From an uncultured SAR86 cluster bacterium (GTDB lineage Bacteria > Pseudomonadota > Gammaproteobacteria > Magnimaribacterales > Magnimaribacteraceae), in NCBI GenBank assembly GCA_902618945.1, contig CACNCK010000006.1, positions 1-64,000 of the forward strand: a DNA stretch of 64,000 nucleotides, read 5' to 3'. The position numbers were made by a program, and so were the translations under genes. The notes below the pieces were generated by a model. That model searched no databases, was not told where the DNA came from, and saw only the letters and a list, made by a program, of their open reading frames with translations. Of this stretch, positions 1-9,576 are shown one piece after another (within the stretch, counting starts at the first letter, position 1; each line of letters begins with the position of its first letter).

Positions 1-435
1 TTAATGGTTACAAATTGCACACATGCTATTGCGACTGAAGAGGCTAAGTTCTCAGCTCCAGAGATTCTTAGAGGTGTCTGGCCTCATATGGTTATGGCCG
101 GATTATTTAGAGTTATGCCAAAAAGAGCTGGATTAGATTTTTGTATGAGAGGTCAAGCAATTGACTCTAAGAAGGCTGAAGAATGGGGTTTAATTAATCA
201 ATCTGTACCTAGCGATCAATTAGATGAGGCTGTTGATAGACTAGCATCGGATCTTGCAAACTTAGCACCCGGAACAATGCAATTTGGTTTAGAAGCTTAT
301 GTTAATCAAGATGCTATGAATTTTGATGAAGCTCTTCCATATCTAGGTAAGAAGAGTGCTGAAACATTCGCCAGTCCTGATGCCCAAGAGGGTATAGCAG
401 CTTTTCTTGAGAAAAGAGAACCTAAATGGGATTAG
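1..435 (+). CDS. Enoyl-CoA hydratase/isomerase (crotonase) family protein, 5' truncated by window edge
   Basis: C-terminal ~144 residues of a crotonase-fold protein. The frame is open back to base 1, so the ATG at 4 is internal, not the start. Residues resembling the crotonase core are visible (CTHAIATEEAKFSAPEI, matching the family pattern A-D-x-A-x-F-x-x-PE), followed by the usual helical C-terminus ending REPKWD. Family members hydrate or isomerise acyl-CoA thioesters in beta-oxidation and related routes; the substrate cannot be told from this fragment. It ends 1 nt before the convergent EamA gene, with no room for a separate terminator. Confidence 0.85.
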   Translation, partial: LMVTNCTHAIATEEAKFSAPEILRGVWPHMVMAGLFRVMPKRAGLDFCMRGQAIDSKKAEEWGLINQSVPSDQLDEAVDRLASDLANLAPGTMQFGLEAYVNQDAMNFDEALPYLGKKSAETFASPDAQEGIAAFLEKREPKWD

Positions 436-436
436 C

Positions 437-1312
437 TCATTCTCTTGAAGCTAAATAAATAGCAGCCAAAACTATTAATCCCCCGGCCATTTGTAACGGG
501 CTCAATAACTCTTGCAGAAAAAACCATCCATAAAATGCAGCCGCCACAGGTTGCATCAAAAGTACTAATGAAGATAAATGGGCGGAAACTTTTGAAATTC
601 CTGAGGTAATTAAACCTTGAGCAAGAGTTTGAGAAAAAATAGCATAAGAGATGAGTATAAAAAACTCTGATTTGCTTAAGATCAAGCTGTCCGCTTCAAT
701 CAAGCTAATGGGAAGCAAACAAAGAGTAGTTATTATTGTTACCAAAAAAAGAGTTCTTGCTGGTTGAAGCATAGTGGTCAAATCTTTTATAGATAATATA
801 TATCCTGCATAAAAAACAGCAGCCAGGATTCCCAATGAATCCCCGAAAACCATTATTTGCTCTCCTGGCAAAATGACAAGAAATACTCCTATTAAGGCAA
901 GCAATAAAGTAACTACAAAAAAGATTTCAATTTTATAGCCAAGAAAAAAGACACCAAAGATAACAACAAAGACTGGCGCTATATTTGCCATGAGTGTTGC
1001 ATTAGCAACCGACGTAAAAGTCAAAGACCAATTCCAAATTGACATGTCCAAAGCAAAACATAATCCGCCTAATACCAAAAAGAAAAATGTCCTTTTATCC
1101 CAAATTATCTTTGAGGAATCATTTCTTTCTTCAAATTTCATCCAGGCATATAAAAAAGGCAATGCAAAGAGGGATCTATAAAACGCTATCAATGAGGGTG
1201 ATGAATCACTTAGTTTTACAAAAATTCCGGAACCTCCCAACATTGAAGCACCAATAAGTAATAAGAAAATACCTTTAACAAGATCTCTCGATATATTTTT
1301 TTCTTCGTTCAA
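437..1312 (-). CDS. EamA/DMT-family inner membrane transporter
   Basis: A 291-aa highly hydrophobic protein with about ten membrane segments arranged as two EamA repeats (roughly residues 15-145 and 155-290). Recognisable features are the early glycine-rich helix (IGASMLGGSGIFVKLS) and LIAFYRSLFALPFL, typical of the drug/metabolite transporter superfamily. Members export or import small metabolites; the substrate is unknown. It diverges from xseA across a 24-nt gap, so the two promoters must overlap. Family assignment is firm, function is not. Confidence 0.85.
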   Translation of the reverse strand: MNEEKNISRDLVKGIFLLLIGASMLGGSGIFVKLSDSSPSLIAFYRSLFALPFLYAWMKFEERNDSSKIIWDKRTFFFLVLGGLCFALDMSIWNWSLTFTSVANATLMANIAPVFVVIFGVFFLGYKIEIFFVVTLLLALIGVFLVILPGEQIMVFGDSLGILAAVFYAGYILSIKDLTTMLQPARTLFLVTIITTLCLLPISLIEADSLILSKSEFFILISYAIFSQTLAQGLITSGISKVSAHLSSLVLLMQPVAAAFYGWFFLQELLSPLQMAGGLIVLAAIYLASRE

Positions 1313-1336
1313 AATCTTAAGTTATACTTTTGTAAC

Positions 1337-2686
1337 ATGAGCCAAGTTCCATCGAATAATCAAGAAATTATTTCGGTATCTGACATTAATAACCTTGCTA
1401 AAGGTTTATTAGAAAAGGATTTATCTAATGTTTGGATACAAGGCGAAATTTCTAGCTTCACAGCTCATGGATCAGGCCATTGGTACTTTACCATAAAAGA
1501 TAAGAAGTCCTCTTTGAGTTGTGTCATGTTTAAATTTGAAAACCAAAGTGTTTTATTTGATCCTAAGATCGGGGATGAACTAATTCTAAATGGCAATATT
1601 AGTATTTACGCACCTTCAGGAAGATATCAATTTAATGTTAAACATATCGAGGTTTTTGGCGAAGGAGCATTATTAAAAGCATTTGAAGATCTAAAAATAA
1701 AGCTAGAAAATGATGGTCTCTTTGATCAAAGTAGAAAAAAATTGATTCCTAAACTTCCTTTAGCAGTTGCTGTAATAACTTCGGAAACGGGAGCGGTATT
1801 TCAAGACATCATAAACGTGCTTAGAAGAAGATCACCATTTCTTAAACTCACTTTGGTGGAATCTCAAGTTCAAGGAAGAACGGCAGATAAAGAAATTGTT
1901 AAAGCAATTAGGAGAGCCAATGAAGTAGAAGATTTTGATGTGATTATTTTAGCTAGAGGTGGCGGATCAATAGAAGACTTGTGGTGTTTTAATATGGAAT
2001 CTGTTGCAAGAGAGATCTCAAAATCTCAAGTTCCAATAATTAGTGCTATTGGTCATGAAACTGACTTTACAATTAGCGATTTTGTTTCGGATTTAAGAGC
2101 ACCAACGCCGTCTGCAGCCGCTGAAATAATAAGTCAGAATCATACTAATTTATTGGAATCCTTCTCAAGGAACAAAGACACTATTGTAAAGGGATTACTA
2201 AATAAAATTGAAGCCTTGAAAGAAGTGCTCGATTTTAAAATGGCTCTCATCAGACATCCCGGCGAAAAATTGAGAGAGACATCACAAAAATTAGATAATT
2301 TTGAAACAAGGATGAAAGATCTTTTGTTGAATATAGCCTTAGATAAGAAAAATAGATTAGAGAGAAATACCTCACAACTGAAGGCCTCTTCTCCAAAAAT
2401 AGATATCAAATTTAAACAAACTAAAATAAACGAAAGTTATTTAAATCTTATTAACTCCATAAAATTGAATATAGAGAAAACCAAAAAAAGCTATCTTAAA
2501 AATATCAATACTTTAGAGGCGGTAAGCCCTTTGGCTGTATTGAGCAGGGGCTACTCAATTGTGACAGACGATACTAATAAAATTATTACCTCTTCTGAAG
2601 AGTTAAACATAAATCAAAAAATTAAAGCAAGATTTCAAAAAGGAGAAATTCTTGCTCAAATACTTAAGAAGACTGATGAAGACTAA
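1337..2686 (+). CDS. xseA: Exodeoxyribonuclease VII large subunit
   Basis: 449 aa, the usual family length. An N-terminal OB-fold (about 1-105, with VWIQGEISSFTAHGSGHWYF) is followed by the Exonuc_VII_L catalytic domain with SETGAVFQDI and RGGGSIEDLWCFN, the GHETDFTISDFVSDLRAPTPSAAAE block, then a coiled-coil tail. XseA with XseB degrades single-stranded DNA from both ends to oligonucleotides. No xseB is present here. Its stop codon overlaps the start of the downstream M23 peptidase gene, so the two are probably co-transcribed. Confidence 0.96.
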   Translation: MSQVPSNNQEIISVSDINNLAKGLLEKDLSNVWIQGEISSFTAHGSGHWYFTIKDKKSSLSCVMFKFENQSVLFDPKIGDELILNGNISIYAPSGRYQFNVKHIEVFGEGALLKAFEDLKIKLENDGLFDQSRKKLIPKLPLAVAVITSETGAVFQDIINVLRRRSPFLKLTLVESQVQGRTADKEIVKAIRRANEVEDFDVIILARGGGSIEDLWCFNMESVAREISKSQVPIISAIGHETDFTISDFVSDLRAPTPSAAAEIISQNHTNLLESFSRNKDTIVKGLLNKIEALKEVLDFKMALIRHPGEKLRETSQKLDNFETRMKDLLLNIALDKKNRLERNTSQLKASSPKIDIKFKQTKINESYLNLINSIKLNIEKTKKSYLKNINTLEAVSPLAVLSRGYSIVTDDTNKIITSSEELNINQKIKARFQKGEILAQILKKTDED

Positions 2687-3512
2687 GTCTTTAGTTTTAT
2701 TGATATGTTTATCATCATCTTGTGCAAACCTTCCTACTCTTAGCAAAATAGAAAGCTGTTCTTTTCCTATGGATAAGAATTATCCAGGAGGATTGGTTAA
2801 CTATTATCTGAAGTCAAATGATTCAGATTTAAAGAATAAGTTACAAATGGGCAATCTCAAATTTACGATTTGTAGAGATGATGATTTTAATGCGAACATT
2901 CTTGTTCCAATTCCACTTACGTATAGTAAGAATAAAATTGAAGTAATCCTCAATAATGAACTTATAGACTCGATAGGTATTGAGAATAAATTTTATAGGG
3001 AATCTAGGATACAGATACAGAATAAAGACTTTGTTAATCCTCCAAGTTCAATGCAAGAAAGAATCGAAAGAGAGTACCTACAAGGTTTGACCGCGAAAAA
3101 TACCTTATCGTCCTCAGATCTCAAGCAAACAAAGATGGTTATACCCGTAATAGGTATAACTAGCAGTGAATTTGGTGTGAGAAGGTTTATAAATGGGAAG
3201 CCTAGAAATAGACACATAGGTTTGGATATTGCTGCCAATGAGGGCGAACCTATTAGAACTCCTTTAGATGGTAAAGTAATTCTTATCGGTAATTTCTTTT
3301 ATAAAGGAAATGTCGTTTACCTAGATCATGGAAACGGCTTGGTAAGTAGTTATTCTCATATGAGTAAAGAGGCTGTCGTTATGAACCAATCGTTGATTGC
3401 AGGAGAAGTACTTGGATATGTTGGTAGCACAGGAAGAGTTACGGGACCTCATTTACATTGGGAGGTATATTTCCTGGGTATACCAATAAATCCAGAAATA
3501 TTTGTTAATTAG
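2676..3512 (+). CDS. M23-family peptidoglycan metallopeptidase, lipoprotein
   Basis: I place the start at the ATG at 2676, inside the xseA 3' end, not the ORF-track 2652, because it gives a clean lipoprotein signal (MKTKSLVLLICLSSSC, Cys16). The C-terminal ~130 residues are a LytM/M23 domain: SEFGVRRFINGK, the zinc-ligand motif HIGLD, YSHM, and the closing HLHWEVYF. M23 enzymes cut peptide cross-links in the cell wall, and some family members act as activators of amidases. All expected zinc ligands are visible, so it is likely active. The partner is unknown. Confidence 0.9.
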   Translation: MKTKSLVLLICLSSSCANLPTLSKIESCSFPMDKNYPGGLVNYYLKSNDSDLKNKLQMGNLKFTICRDDDFNANILVPIPLTYSKNKIEVILNNELIDSIGIENKFYRESRIQIQNKDFVNPPSSMQERIEREYLQGLTAKNTLSSSDLKQTKMVIPVIGITSSEFGVRRFINGKPRNRHIGLDIAANEGEPIRTPLDGKVILIGNFFYKGNVVYLDHGNGLVSSYSHMSKEAVVMNQSLIAGEVLGYVGSTGRVTGPHLHWEVYFLGIPINPEIFVN

Positions 3513-3518
3513 TTATTT

Positions 3519-3983
3519 TCAGAGCCCTAATAGAGCTTCGAGGCTCTCCTGTGTTTGAGGTCCTATTAATGTGTGGATGAGCTTACCCTCGGGATCAAGA
3601 ACATAGGTAGCTGGTAAGCTTGGTGGAGACTCCCATCCAAACAATGTTCCAGGATCATTTAAAATACTTGGGACATTAACACCAAATCTGATAATTTGAT
3701 TTTCCAATTCTTCATCTTCGAGTCTATCGAAGTTATAAGTTAATACTAGAGCCTGTGCCTTATTATCATTATAAAAATTTTCAAGTTCAGGCATCTCTTT
3801 AATACAAGGTGGGCACCAGTCTGCCCAATAATTTACGATTAACCACTTTCCTAAGAAGTCATCCACTTTCCCAGAACCACCATCAACAAGCCTGTAATCT
3901 GGTTCTGAGCAAGCACTTAAAATAAAAATAAGATTTATAAGTAAAATATATTTTGTCTTGTAATATAGATCTTTTAATGTCAT
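3519..3983 (-). CDS. TlpA/ResA-like thioredoxin-fold lipoprotein
   Basis: 154 aa with a lipobox near residue 25 (FILSACSEP), so exported and membrane anchored. The thioredoxin fold carries the active site WADWCPPC and the later cis-proline region (PPSLPATYVLDPEG). Such proteins reduce disulfides in periplasmic clients, often apocytochromes or metal chaperones. The gene converges on the M23 peptidase with a 6-nt gap and diverges from arsC across 15 nt. It is distinct from the CcmG homologue at the right end of the window. Confidence 0.85.
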   Translation of the reverse strand: MTLKDLYYKTKYILLINLIFILSACSEPDYRLVDGGSGKVDDFLGKWLIVNYWADWCPPCIKEMPELENFYNDNKAQALVLTYNFDRLEDEELENQIIRFGVNVPSILNDPGTLFGWESPPSLPATYVLDPEGKLIHTLIGPQTQESLEALLGL

Positions 3984-3998
3984 TTAATTTTTTATCCT

Positions 3999-4352
3999 AT
4001 GAAGCATTTTACCATTTACCACAATCCAAGGTGTAGTAAATCCAGACAAACATTAGATTTATTAAAGCAGGAAGGTATCAATCCAAAAATCGTCCTATAT
4101 CTTGAAGACCCACCGTCAGAATCTGATTTAACAAAAATTTTGGATTTTTTAGGAATTGAACCTAGAGAATTACTTCGAACCGCTGAAGTTGAATATAAAG
4201 AATTGAATTTGAAAGACAGAACTCTAGACAACTCAAAAATTATTAAACTTATGTCTGAAAATCCAAAATTAATTGAAAGACCAATTGTTGTTTCAAGCAA
4301 TCAAGCTATCATAGGTAGACCTCCAGAAAATGTCTTAAATTTAATAAACTAA
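3999..4352 (+). CDS. arsC: ArsC-family reductase (arsenate reductase, glutaredoxin-type)
   Basis: 117 aa, the normal size for ArsC. The catalytic Cys is in YHNPRCSKSRQT near the N-terminus and the late IERPIVV segment matches the arginine-bearing loop. The classic enzyme reduces arsenate to arsenite using glutathione and glutaredoxin. No arsR, acr3 or arsB lies nearby, so a housekeeping YffB/Spx-like role is possible. It is followed 7 nt later by sppA, an operon-like spacing. Confidence 0.8.
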   Translation: MKHFTIYHNPRCSKSRQTLDLLKQEGINPKIVLYLEDPPSESDLTKILDFLGIEPRELLRTAEVEYKELNLKDRTLDNSKIIKLMSENPKLIERPIVVSSNQAIIGRPPENVLNLIN

Positions 4353-4359
4353 AAGGAAT

Positions 4360-6195
4360 ATGGAACAAAAAACTCTCTTAGAAAAATTTAAAAGTAATCC
4401 ACTTTTTTGGCTTTTTTCAGGAAAATTATTTTTTTTATCACTGAATATAATTTTTTCAATCGTCATAATCATTTCAATATTTTCTTTTATCAGCTCTTTA
4501 TTTGTAGATGAATTTAAAGATCCAACTAATAAAGCACTTGTAATAAGTCCAATGGGTCCGATTGTTGAACAAATTACAGGGTCAAACGATCCTATTGATC
4601 AGCTGAGTGGGAATTTGCCTAGGGAGTTATACGTTGGAGACTTACTAGAAGTCCTTGAATCTGCTGCTCAAGATGAGAGAGTACAGAATGTACTATTAAG
4701 CCTTGATAACATAGATGGGACCGGTCAGGCTGTTTTATATGATGTAGGAGTTGCTTTACAAAAAATTCAAGACGCAGATAAGACCATAATTGCTGTCGGT
4801 GATTATTATTCTAGAAGTGGCTATTATCTCGCGTCATATGCCGATGAGATAATTATGAATAACGACGGATTGATTAGCATAGATGGGTTCGGACGAAGTA
4901 GATTATTCTTTAAATCTTTTCTTGATAAAATCAAGGTAGATTTTAATGTTTTCAGAGTAGGCACTTACAAATCTGCAGTGGAGCCTTATTTAGATAATAA
5001 AATGTCTCGAGAAGCTAAAGAAGCTAATTTAGCTTACTTAAATGTTCTTTGGAATTCTTATAAAGATGAAGTTTCTAAGAATAGAGGGATTACATCTGAT
5101 GAAATTCAGTACCTAGTTGATAATGCCGACAAAGTTTTGATAGATAAAAGCGGTTCAACATCTGAAGCTTTTCTAAATTATGGCTTGGTGGATAAGTTAT
5201 TGCCCAGAACAAAGACAAGATCTTATCTTAAAGAATTATTTGGTGAATCTGAAGATAAGAAGTCCTTTGCTAGAATTTCTGGCTTTGAATATTTTCAACT
5301 TATACGTTCAGAGAAAACAAAGCAGCAAGGCAAAAATAAGATTGCCGTCATCGTAGCAAAAGGAACCATAGTTGACGGAGTGCAACCTCCTGGGACAATT
5401 GGAGGCGATTCAACTTCAAGACTTATTAGGGAAGCGCATGAAGACGAAAATGTTAAAGCTATAGTACTTAGAGTCGATTCAGGTGGAGGTGGGGTATTTG
5501 CTTCTGAACAAATTAGACAAGAGCTTCTAGAAGCGAAAGAAAAGGGTTTAAAAATAATTGCTTCCATGGGCAATGTTGCTGCTTCCGGCGGATATTGGAT
5601 TTCAGCTAATGCACATGAAATTTGGGCTTCTCATAACACTATAACTGGATCAATAGGAATCTTTGGTCTGCTTCCTACATTTGATAGAGCTCTTAACGAA
5701 ATTGGTATAAACAGTGATGGTGTCAAAACCTCAAAGATCGATCTATCAGGAGACATTACTCGACCTCTAAGTGAAGGACTGTCAAATATAATCCAAAGTG
5801 AAATAGAGTATGGCTATAAAAGATTTATAGGATTAGTCAGTGAAGCAAGAGATATTCCGATAGATCAAGTTGACCAAATTGCACAAGGTAGAGTATGGGC
5901 CGGGTCTTCGGCAAAAGAACTAGGCTTAGTTGATGAAATAGGAAATCTAAAAATGGCCATTAGAAGAGCTGCTGAACTAGCAGAAATTACCGAATACTCA
6001 ACCTACTATCCTCTCCAAACTATTGATTGGAGAGCTCAATTGGCAAAAAGATTTTCAGGTTATGTTGGTTGGATGATCCCTACATACATAAAAGACAACT
6101 TCATACTAGAAAATGTAATAAATTCCCTTAAAGACATTTATCAACTCAATGACCCAAAAGGAATCTACATTATTTGTGAGGATTGTCCGATCTAA
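4360..6195 (+). CDS. sppA: Signal peptide peptidase SppA, 67K type
   Basis: 611 aa, matching the long two-domain enterobacterial SppA. An N-terminal membrane anchor (about residues 20-48) is followed by two ClpP/crotonase-like repeats. The N-terminal repeat holds the expected general-base lysine in FRVGTYKSAVEPYL; the C-terminal repeat holds the nucleophile serine in MGNVAASGGYWIS. It degrades signal peptides left in the inner membrane. AGG-containing ribosome site just upstream (aaaaggaat). Its 3' end overlaps the convergent hda gene by 26 nt. Confidence 0.95.
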   Translation: MEQKTLLEKFKSNPLFWLFSGKLFFLSLNIIFSIVIIISIFSFISSLFVDEFKDPTNKALVISPMGPIVEQITGSNDPIDQLSGNLPRELYVGDLLEVLESAAQDERVQNVLLSLDNIDGTGQAVLYDVGVALQKIQDADKTIIAVGDYYSRSGYYLASYADEIIMNNDGLISIDGFGRSRLFFKSFLDKIKVDFNVFRVGTYKSAVEPYLDNKMSREAKEANLAYLNVLWNSYKDEVSKNRGITSDEIQYLVDNADKVLIDKSGSTSEAFLNYGLVDKLLPRTKTRSYLKELFGESEDKKSFARISGFEYFQLIRSEKTKQQGKNKIAVIVAKGTIVDGVQPPGTIGGDSTSRLIREAHEDENVKAIVLRVDSGGGGVFASEQIRQELLEAKEKGLKIIASMGNVAASGGYWISANAHEIWASHNTITGSIGIFGLLPTFDRALNEIGINSDGVKTSKIDLSGDITRPLSEGLSNIIQSEIEYGYKRFIGLVSEARDIPIDQVDQIAQGRVWAGSSAKELGLVDEIGNLKMAIRRAAELAEITEYSTYYPLQTIDWRAQLAKRFSGYVGWMIPTYIKDNFILENVINSLKDIYQLNDPKGIYIICEDCPI

Positions 6196-6898
6196 CTTTT
6201 AATAGTTGTCTTATAAGTGATGGGGTAACTTTTTTCTTTTTTTTGAGTGAATACGCATCTAAATCATTCAAGAACTGTAACAAATCGGATAAGCCTCTAG
6301 AGGTATTATTGATAATAAATTCTTTTGTTTTGTTGTCCAAATCAATACCCTTTCGAGCTGAAGACTGAGATAAAGCATCTAATTTTTCTTCATTGCTAAT
6401 TTCAGGTATTTCAATCGCAGTAAAATATGACAATCTTGACTTTAAATCTTTAAGGCTTATTTGCAGTTCTTTTGAAACTTTACATGAAGAGAGATAAATT
6501 TTAATTTTGCTGGTAAGGGCATTATTAATGAGTGAAAAAACTTGAGTTTCCCATTCTTCATCTTTTGGAAGACTATCTATGTTCTCTATTAGTATCACAT
6601 CTAAGGACTCTAAGTTTTGTAGAATTTCATGAGATGATGCTCTCTTATCATTAAGAGATAAATGAAAGGTCCTTTTATTTAGATTGATAAACTCTCTGTT
6701 TAGGGCCTGCATAATATAAGATTTTCCTACCCCTTCTCTACCCCATATATAAAATAAGTTTGAGATAGAGTCTTCCTTTAGTGTATTCTTGAGGTAGTTT
6801 AAACAATCTATATTACTATCGCATTCAATAAACTTATCCAAGCTCACAGAGTCATCAAGTTTGATATTCAAACTAAGCTGATCAGGTGATTCGCTCAT
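6170..6898 (-). CDS. hda: DnaA-related regulatory inactivator Hda
   Basis: 242 aa AAA+ protein related to DnaA domain III but with no DNA-binding domain IV. The N-terminal QLSLNIKL fits the sliding-clamp-binding motif of Hda. Walker A is GREGVGKS, Walker B-like VILIENID. Hda with the DNA-loaded clamp stimulates ATP hydrolysis by DnaA and prevents re-initiation. It overlaps the upstream pgsA by 4 nt, in the same leftward run with DUF2066, an arrangement familiar from gammaproteobacteria near purMN. Its tail overlaps convergent sppA by 26 nt. Confidence 0.85.
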   Translation of the reverse strand: MSESPDQLSLNIKLDDSVSLDKFIECDSNIDCLNYLKNTLKEDSISNLFYIWGREGVGKSYIMQALNREFINLNKRTFHLSLNDKRASSHEILQNLESLDVILIENIDSLPKDEEWETQVFSLINNALTSKIKIYLSSCKVSKELQISLKDLKSRLSYFTAIEIPEISNEEKLDALSQSSARKGIDLDNKTKEFIINNTSRGLSDLLQFLNDLDAYSLKKKKKVTPSLIRQLLKVRSDNPHK

Positions 6899-7440
6899 AA
6901 AAATTGTTCAAAAATTAATTTCCCTTCACTTTTAAAGTAATTAAAAAGACTTAAGAATGTGAAAATTATCACCCCAGTCATAGCTATCCATTCAAAGTAA
7001 AAAGGTAAAATTTGAAAAGCAGATTGAATTAGAAGAATAATAAATAATGCTATTGTCCATCCTGTGTAATGTTTCCCCCATCTATTAGAGAGAGCTTGTT
7101 TATTATTAAATAGAAGAAGATGTAGCATAGCTCCTATTAATACGATTCCATCTCTTGAAAGGATGATATATACAAACCACAGAGGGAGTTTGTCCGAAAA
7201 AGCTAGAGCTAATAAGGTTGCCACAATCAGACATTTATCAGCTAATGGATCAGCAAATTGACCAAAGTCGCTTTGCCAATTGAATTTACGTGCCAAATAT
7301 CCATCTATGCCATCAGATAGACCGGCAATTATGAAAAGAATCAAAGCCAAAAGATCATTGCCTTGATAAATATAAAAGCTAATTGGCACTACCAAAATAA
7401 ATCTTAAAGAGGTGATGATGTTGGGGAGAGCAGATAACAT
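6895..7440 (-). CDS. pgsA: CDP-alcohol phosphatidyltransferase, likely PgsA
   Basis: 181 aa multi-pass inner-membrane protein. The full CDP-alcohol phosphotransferase signature DG-x2-AR-x8-G-x3-D-x3-D is visible in DGYLARKFNWQSDFGQFADPLAD. Length and the N-terminal LPNIITSLRFILVVPI favour phosphatidylglycerophosphate synthase, which makes PGP from CDP-diacylglycerol and glycerol-3-phosphate. Another CDP-alcohol transferase subtype (for example cardiolipin synthase-like) cannot be excluded. It sits 3 nt after the DUF2066 gene and overlaps hda. Confidence 0.8.
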   Translation of the reverse strand: MLSALPNIITSLRFILVVPISFYIYQGNDLLALILFIIAGLSDGIDGYLARKFNWQSDFGQFADPLADKCLIVATLLALAFSDKLPLWFVYIILSRDGIVLIGAMLHLLLFNNKQALSNRWGKHYTGWTIALFIILLIQSAFQILPFYFEWIAMTGVIIFTFLSLFNYFKSEGKLIFEQFL

Positions 7441-7443
7441 GAC

Positions 7444-8454
7444 TTAACTATTATTATATTTGTAAGAAATTATTTCCCTAGAACTATTGTCTATTCCTTT
7501 AAAATCATCATTGATATTTAATAAGTTTTTGAGATCTTCAGATTTGCCATAATGTGAAAGTGTAATATCTAGTTTATCTCCCTCAACCTTTTCTAAAGAA
7601 ACCCCGTACACAAGTACTTGCGATTTCAAGTCACTCAAAACATCTTCTAAAAAAGAAAGATTAGTTATACCAATTATCCTTATGGAGGTTTTATTTTTTA
7701 ATTTTTTGTCTACGATTAGCGATTTTTTTGAATTAACTCTATCTAATAAATAATTAAGGGCTTCTGAAGGAGAAGACTGTTTTCCCAAAGATGTAAAGCA
7801 TTTGGGACTATCTAGTAGAAGACCAAATTCATCCTTAATTGTGCATAGTAACCAGGCATCTAAGTCATATCTTCTGGAAATTCTTTTCATAAATTTTTCT
7901 GCAGATATTGATCCTAGAGATTCAAGATAATTGATATCCATCAGATCCATTAATGGATATATAATTTTTGAATTTCTCTTAGCGGACAAAGGGGTAAGTA
8001 TTTTTTCTAAATTATTACATTTCTCGTATTCCTCTTTTGATTTAATGCTATTGCTCTCTTCTTTGCATGGTAGATAAGATAAAACTGAATTGTCATTAGA
8101 TAACCAAAGGGGTAATTCATTTTCGGATAGATAAGATCGAATGAGATCCCCTTCAAAAATAAAACTTGCATAAATTTGTTTATCTTCCGTTCCCAATTTG
8201 TATTGATTAATATATTTTTCAGGAGTGTCTAACATTTTGGTGATAGATTTTTCTTTTATTATTTGTGAATCTCCACTGATAGTCACTAATAATGAAGATA
8301 GCCCAAGTTGCATTCCTTTTTTAATTGAAAACTGATCTGTTCCTTCAATAAAAACTTGAGATTCATATGTCTTTTTTAAGCTGAATATTTCTTGGGAGTT
8401 AGCAAAGCTAGTTAAATGCAGAAGTGCCAACCAGAAAATAAATTTTTGTAACAT
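7444..8454 (-). CDS. DUF2066-family secreted protein
   Basis: 336 aa with a signal peptide (MLQKFIFWLALLHLTSFANS). The body matches my recollection of DUF2066: an opening around QVFIEGTDQFSIKKGMQLGLSSLLVTISGD, with the gene directly upstream of purM and diverging from it, the usual gammaproteobacterial setting. Function unknown; envelope location is predicted. First gene of a leftward operon DUF2066-pgsA-hda. The family call rests on context and general pattern rather than a signature motif. Confidence 0.7.
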   Translation of the reverse strand: MLQKFIFWLALLHLTSFANSQEIFSLKKTYESQVFIEGTDQFSIKKGMQLGLSSLLVTISGDSQIIKEKSITKMLDTPEKYINQYKLGTEDKQIYASFIFEGDLIRSYLSENELPLWLSNDNSVLSYLPCKEESNSIKSKEEYEKCNNLEKILTPLSAKRNSKIIYPLMDLMDINYLESLGSISAEKFMKRISRRYDLDAWLLCTIKDEFGLLLDSPKCFTSLGKQSSPSEALNYLLDRVNSKKSLIVDKKLKNKTSIRIIGITNLSFLEDVLSDLKSQVLVYGVSLEKVEGDKLDITLSHYGKSEDLKNLLNINDDFKGIDNSSREIISYKYNNS

Positions 8455-8518
8455 CTTTAATAAATCAGGAAGTATTTACCTAAGGTTGATAAAATAAAGC
8501 AAAATCTAATTTAAGTCG

Positions 8519-9571
8519 ATGACTATAGAAGATAAAGACAACAAAGAATTGAACTACAAACAATCTGGTGTTGATGTTGAAGCTGGATATGCTCTTATAG
8601 ATAAAATTAAACCTTTTGTGGAAAAAACAAAAAGACCGGAAATCTTAAGTGGCCTTGGTTCCTTTTCAGCTCTGAGTAGAATTCCAAAACATATAAAGAA
8701 TCCTATTTTAGTGACTTGCACAGACGGTGTGGGTACAAAGATCGAAATAGCAAAGGAATTAAATACTTTTGACACTATTGGAATTGATCTTGTAGCTATG
8801 TGTGTCAATGATTTAATAGTTTGCGGTGCTGAACCACTTGTATTTTTAGATTACTATGTAACTGATAAGCTGAAAGTTGAAACAGCTGCAGAAGTCATCA
8901 AAGGGATTGCAAAAGGTTGTGAATTAGCAAATTGTTCTTTGGTGGGCGGTGAAACAGCGGAGCATCCTGGTGCCTTTCCTGAAAATAGTTTTGACCTTGC
9001 AGGGTTTGCACTAGGTGTAGTAGAAGAAGGAGAAATTCTAGGCATAGAAGGTCCTAAAAATGATGATATCTTAATTGGGATAGAGTCTTCTGGTTTTCAC
9101 TCTAATGGGTTTTCCTTAATCCGTAAGGTTATAAAGGACTTTGACATTGATCTAGAGAAAAAAATTGGTCGTGAGAAACTTGGGAACATACTTCTAAAGC
9201 CAACTCATGTATACGTAAATGAAATCTTAGCTTTAAAAAAAATAACATCCATCAATGCCATTGCACACATAACTGGAGGTGGATTCGATGAGAATATTCC
9301 ACGGATGCTTGGAGAAAATCAAAAGGCTATCATTGAACATGACTTTGATGATTGGCCCTCCGGGAAATACTTCAAATGGCTAATGGAAACAACCGGTATA
9401 CCTAAAGAAAATCTAGTTAATACATTTAATTGCGGTGTAGGTTTGATAATCTCAGTAAATAAATCAAATGAAGCGGATGTTTTAGGTGCCTTGAACCAAT
9501 CTTTGTTTGCAAAAACCATTGGAAAAATTCAAGAAAAAGAGCCGAACGAATCACAACTCTCATATGTCTAA
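8519..9571 (+). CDS. purM: Phosphoribosylformylglycinamidine cyclo-ligase (AIR synthetase)
   Basis: 350 aa, standard length. Characteristic blocks: SGVDVEAGYALI at the N-terminus, the nucleotide loop VTCTDGVGTKIEIA, GGETAEHPG, and HITGGGFDENIPRML. Catalyses ATP-dependent closure of FGAM to AIR in purine synthesis. PurN starts 5 nt after its stop, giving a purM-purN operon as in E. coli. The leader between the DUF2066 and purM starts is only 64 nt and I see no PurR-like palindrome in it. Confidence 0.97.
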   Translation: MTIEDKDNKELNYKQSGVDVEAGYALIDKIKPFVEKTKRPEILSGLGSFSALSRIPKHIKNPILVTCTDGVGTKIEIAKELNTFDTIGIDLVAMCVNDLIVCGAEPLVFLDYYVTDKLKVETAAEVIKGIAKGCELANCSLVGGETAEHPGAFPENSFDLAGFALGVVEEGEILGIEGPKNDDILIGIESSGFHSNGFSLIRKVIKDFDIDLEKKIGREKLGNILLKPTHVYVNEILALKKITSINAIAHITGGGFDENIPRMLGENQKAIIEHDFDDWPSGKYFKWLMETTGIPKENLVNTFNCGVGLIISVNKSNEADVLGALNQSLFAKTIGKIQEKEPNESQLSYV

Positions 9572-9576
9572 ATTTA

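Noticed and set aside
2652-2675. Longer M23 peptidase start
   Set aside because: The ATG at 2676 gives a textbook lipoprotein signal; the longer form adds a charged segment before it.
3529-3553. AGAGCC/GGCTCT hairpin near the M23/thioredoxin junction
   Set aside because: Inside the thioredoxin coding sequence with no T-tract on either strand, so not called a terminator.
5295-5573. Antisense ORFs such as 5295-5573, 29168-29353 and 57052-57375
   Set aside because: Each lies wholly within a strongly conserved gene on the other strand and has low-complexity composition, typical of shadow ORFs.
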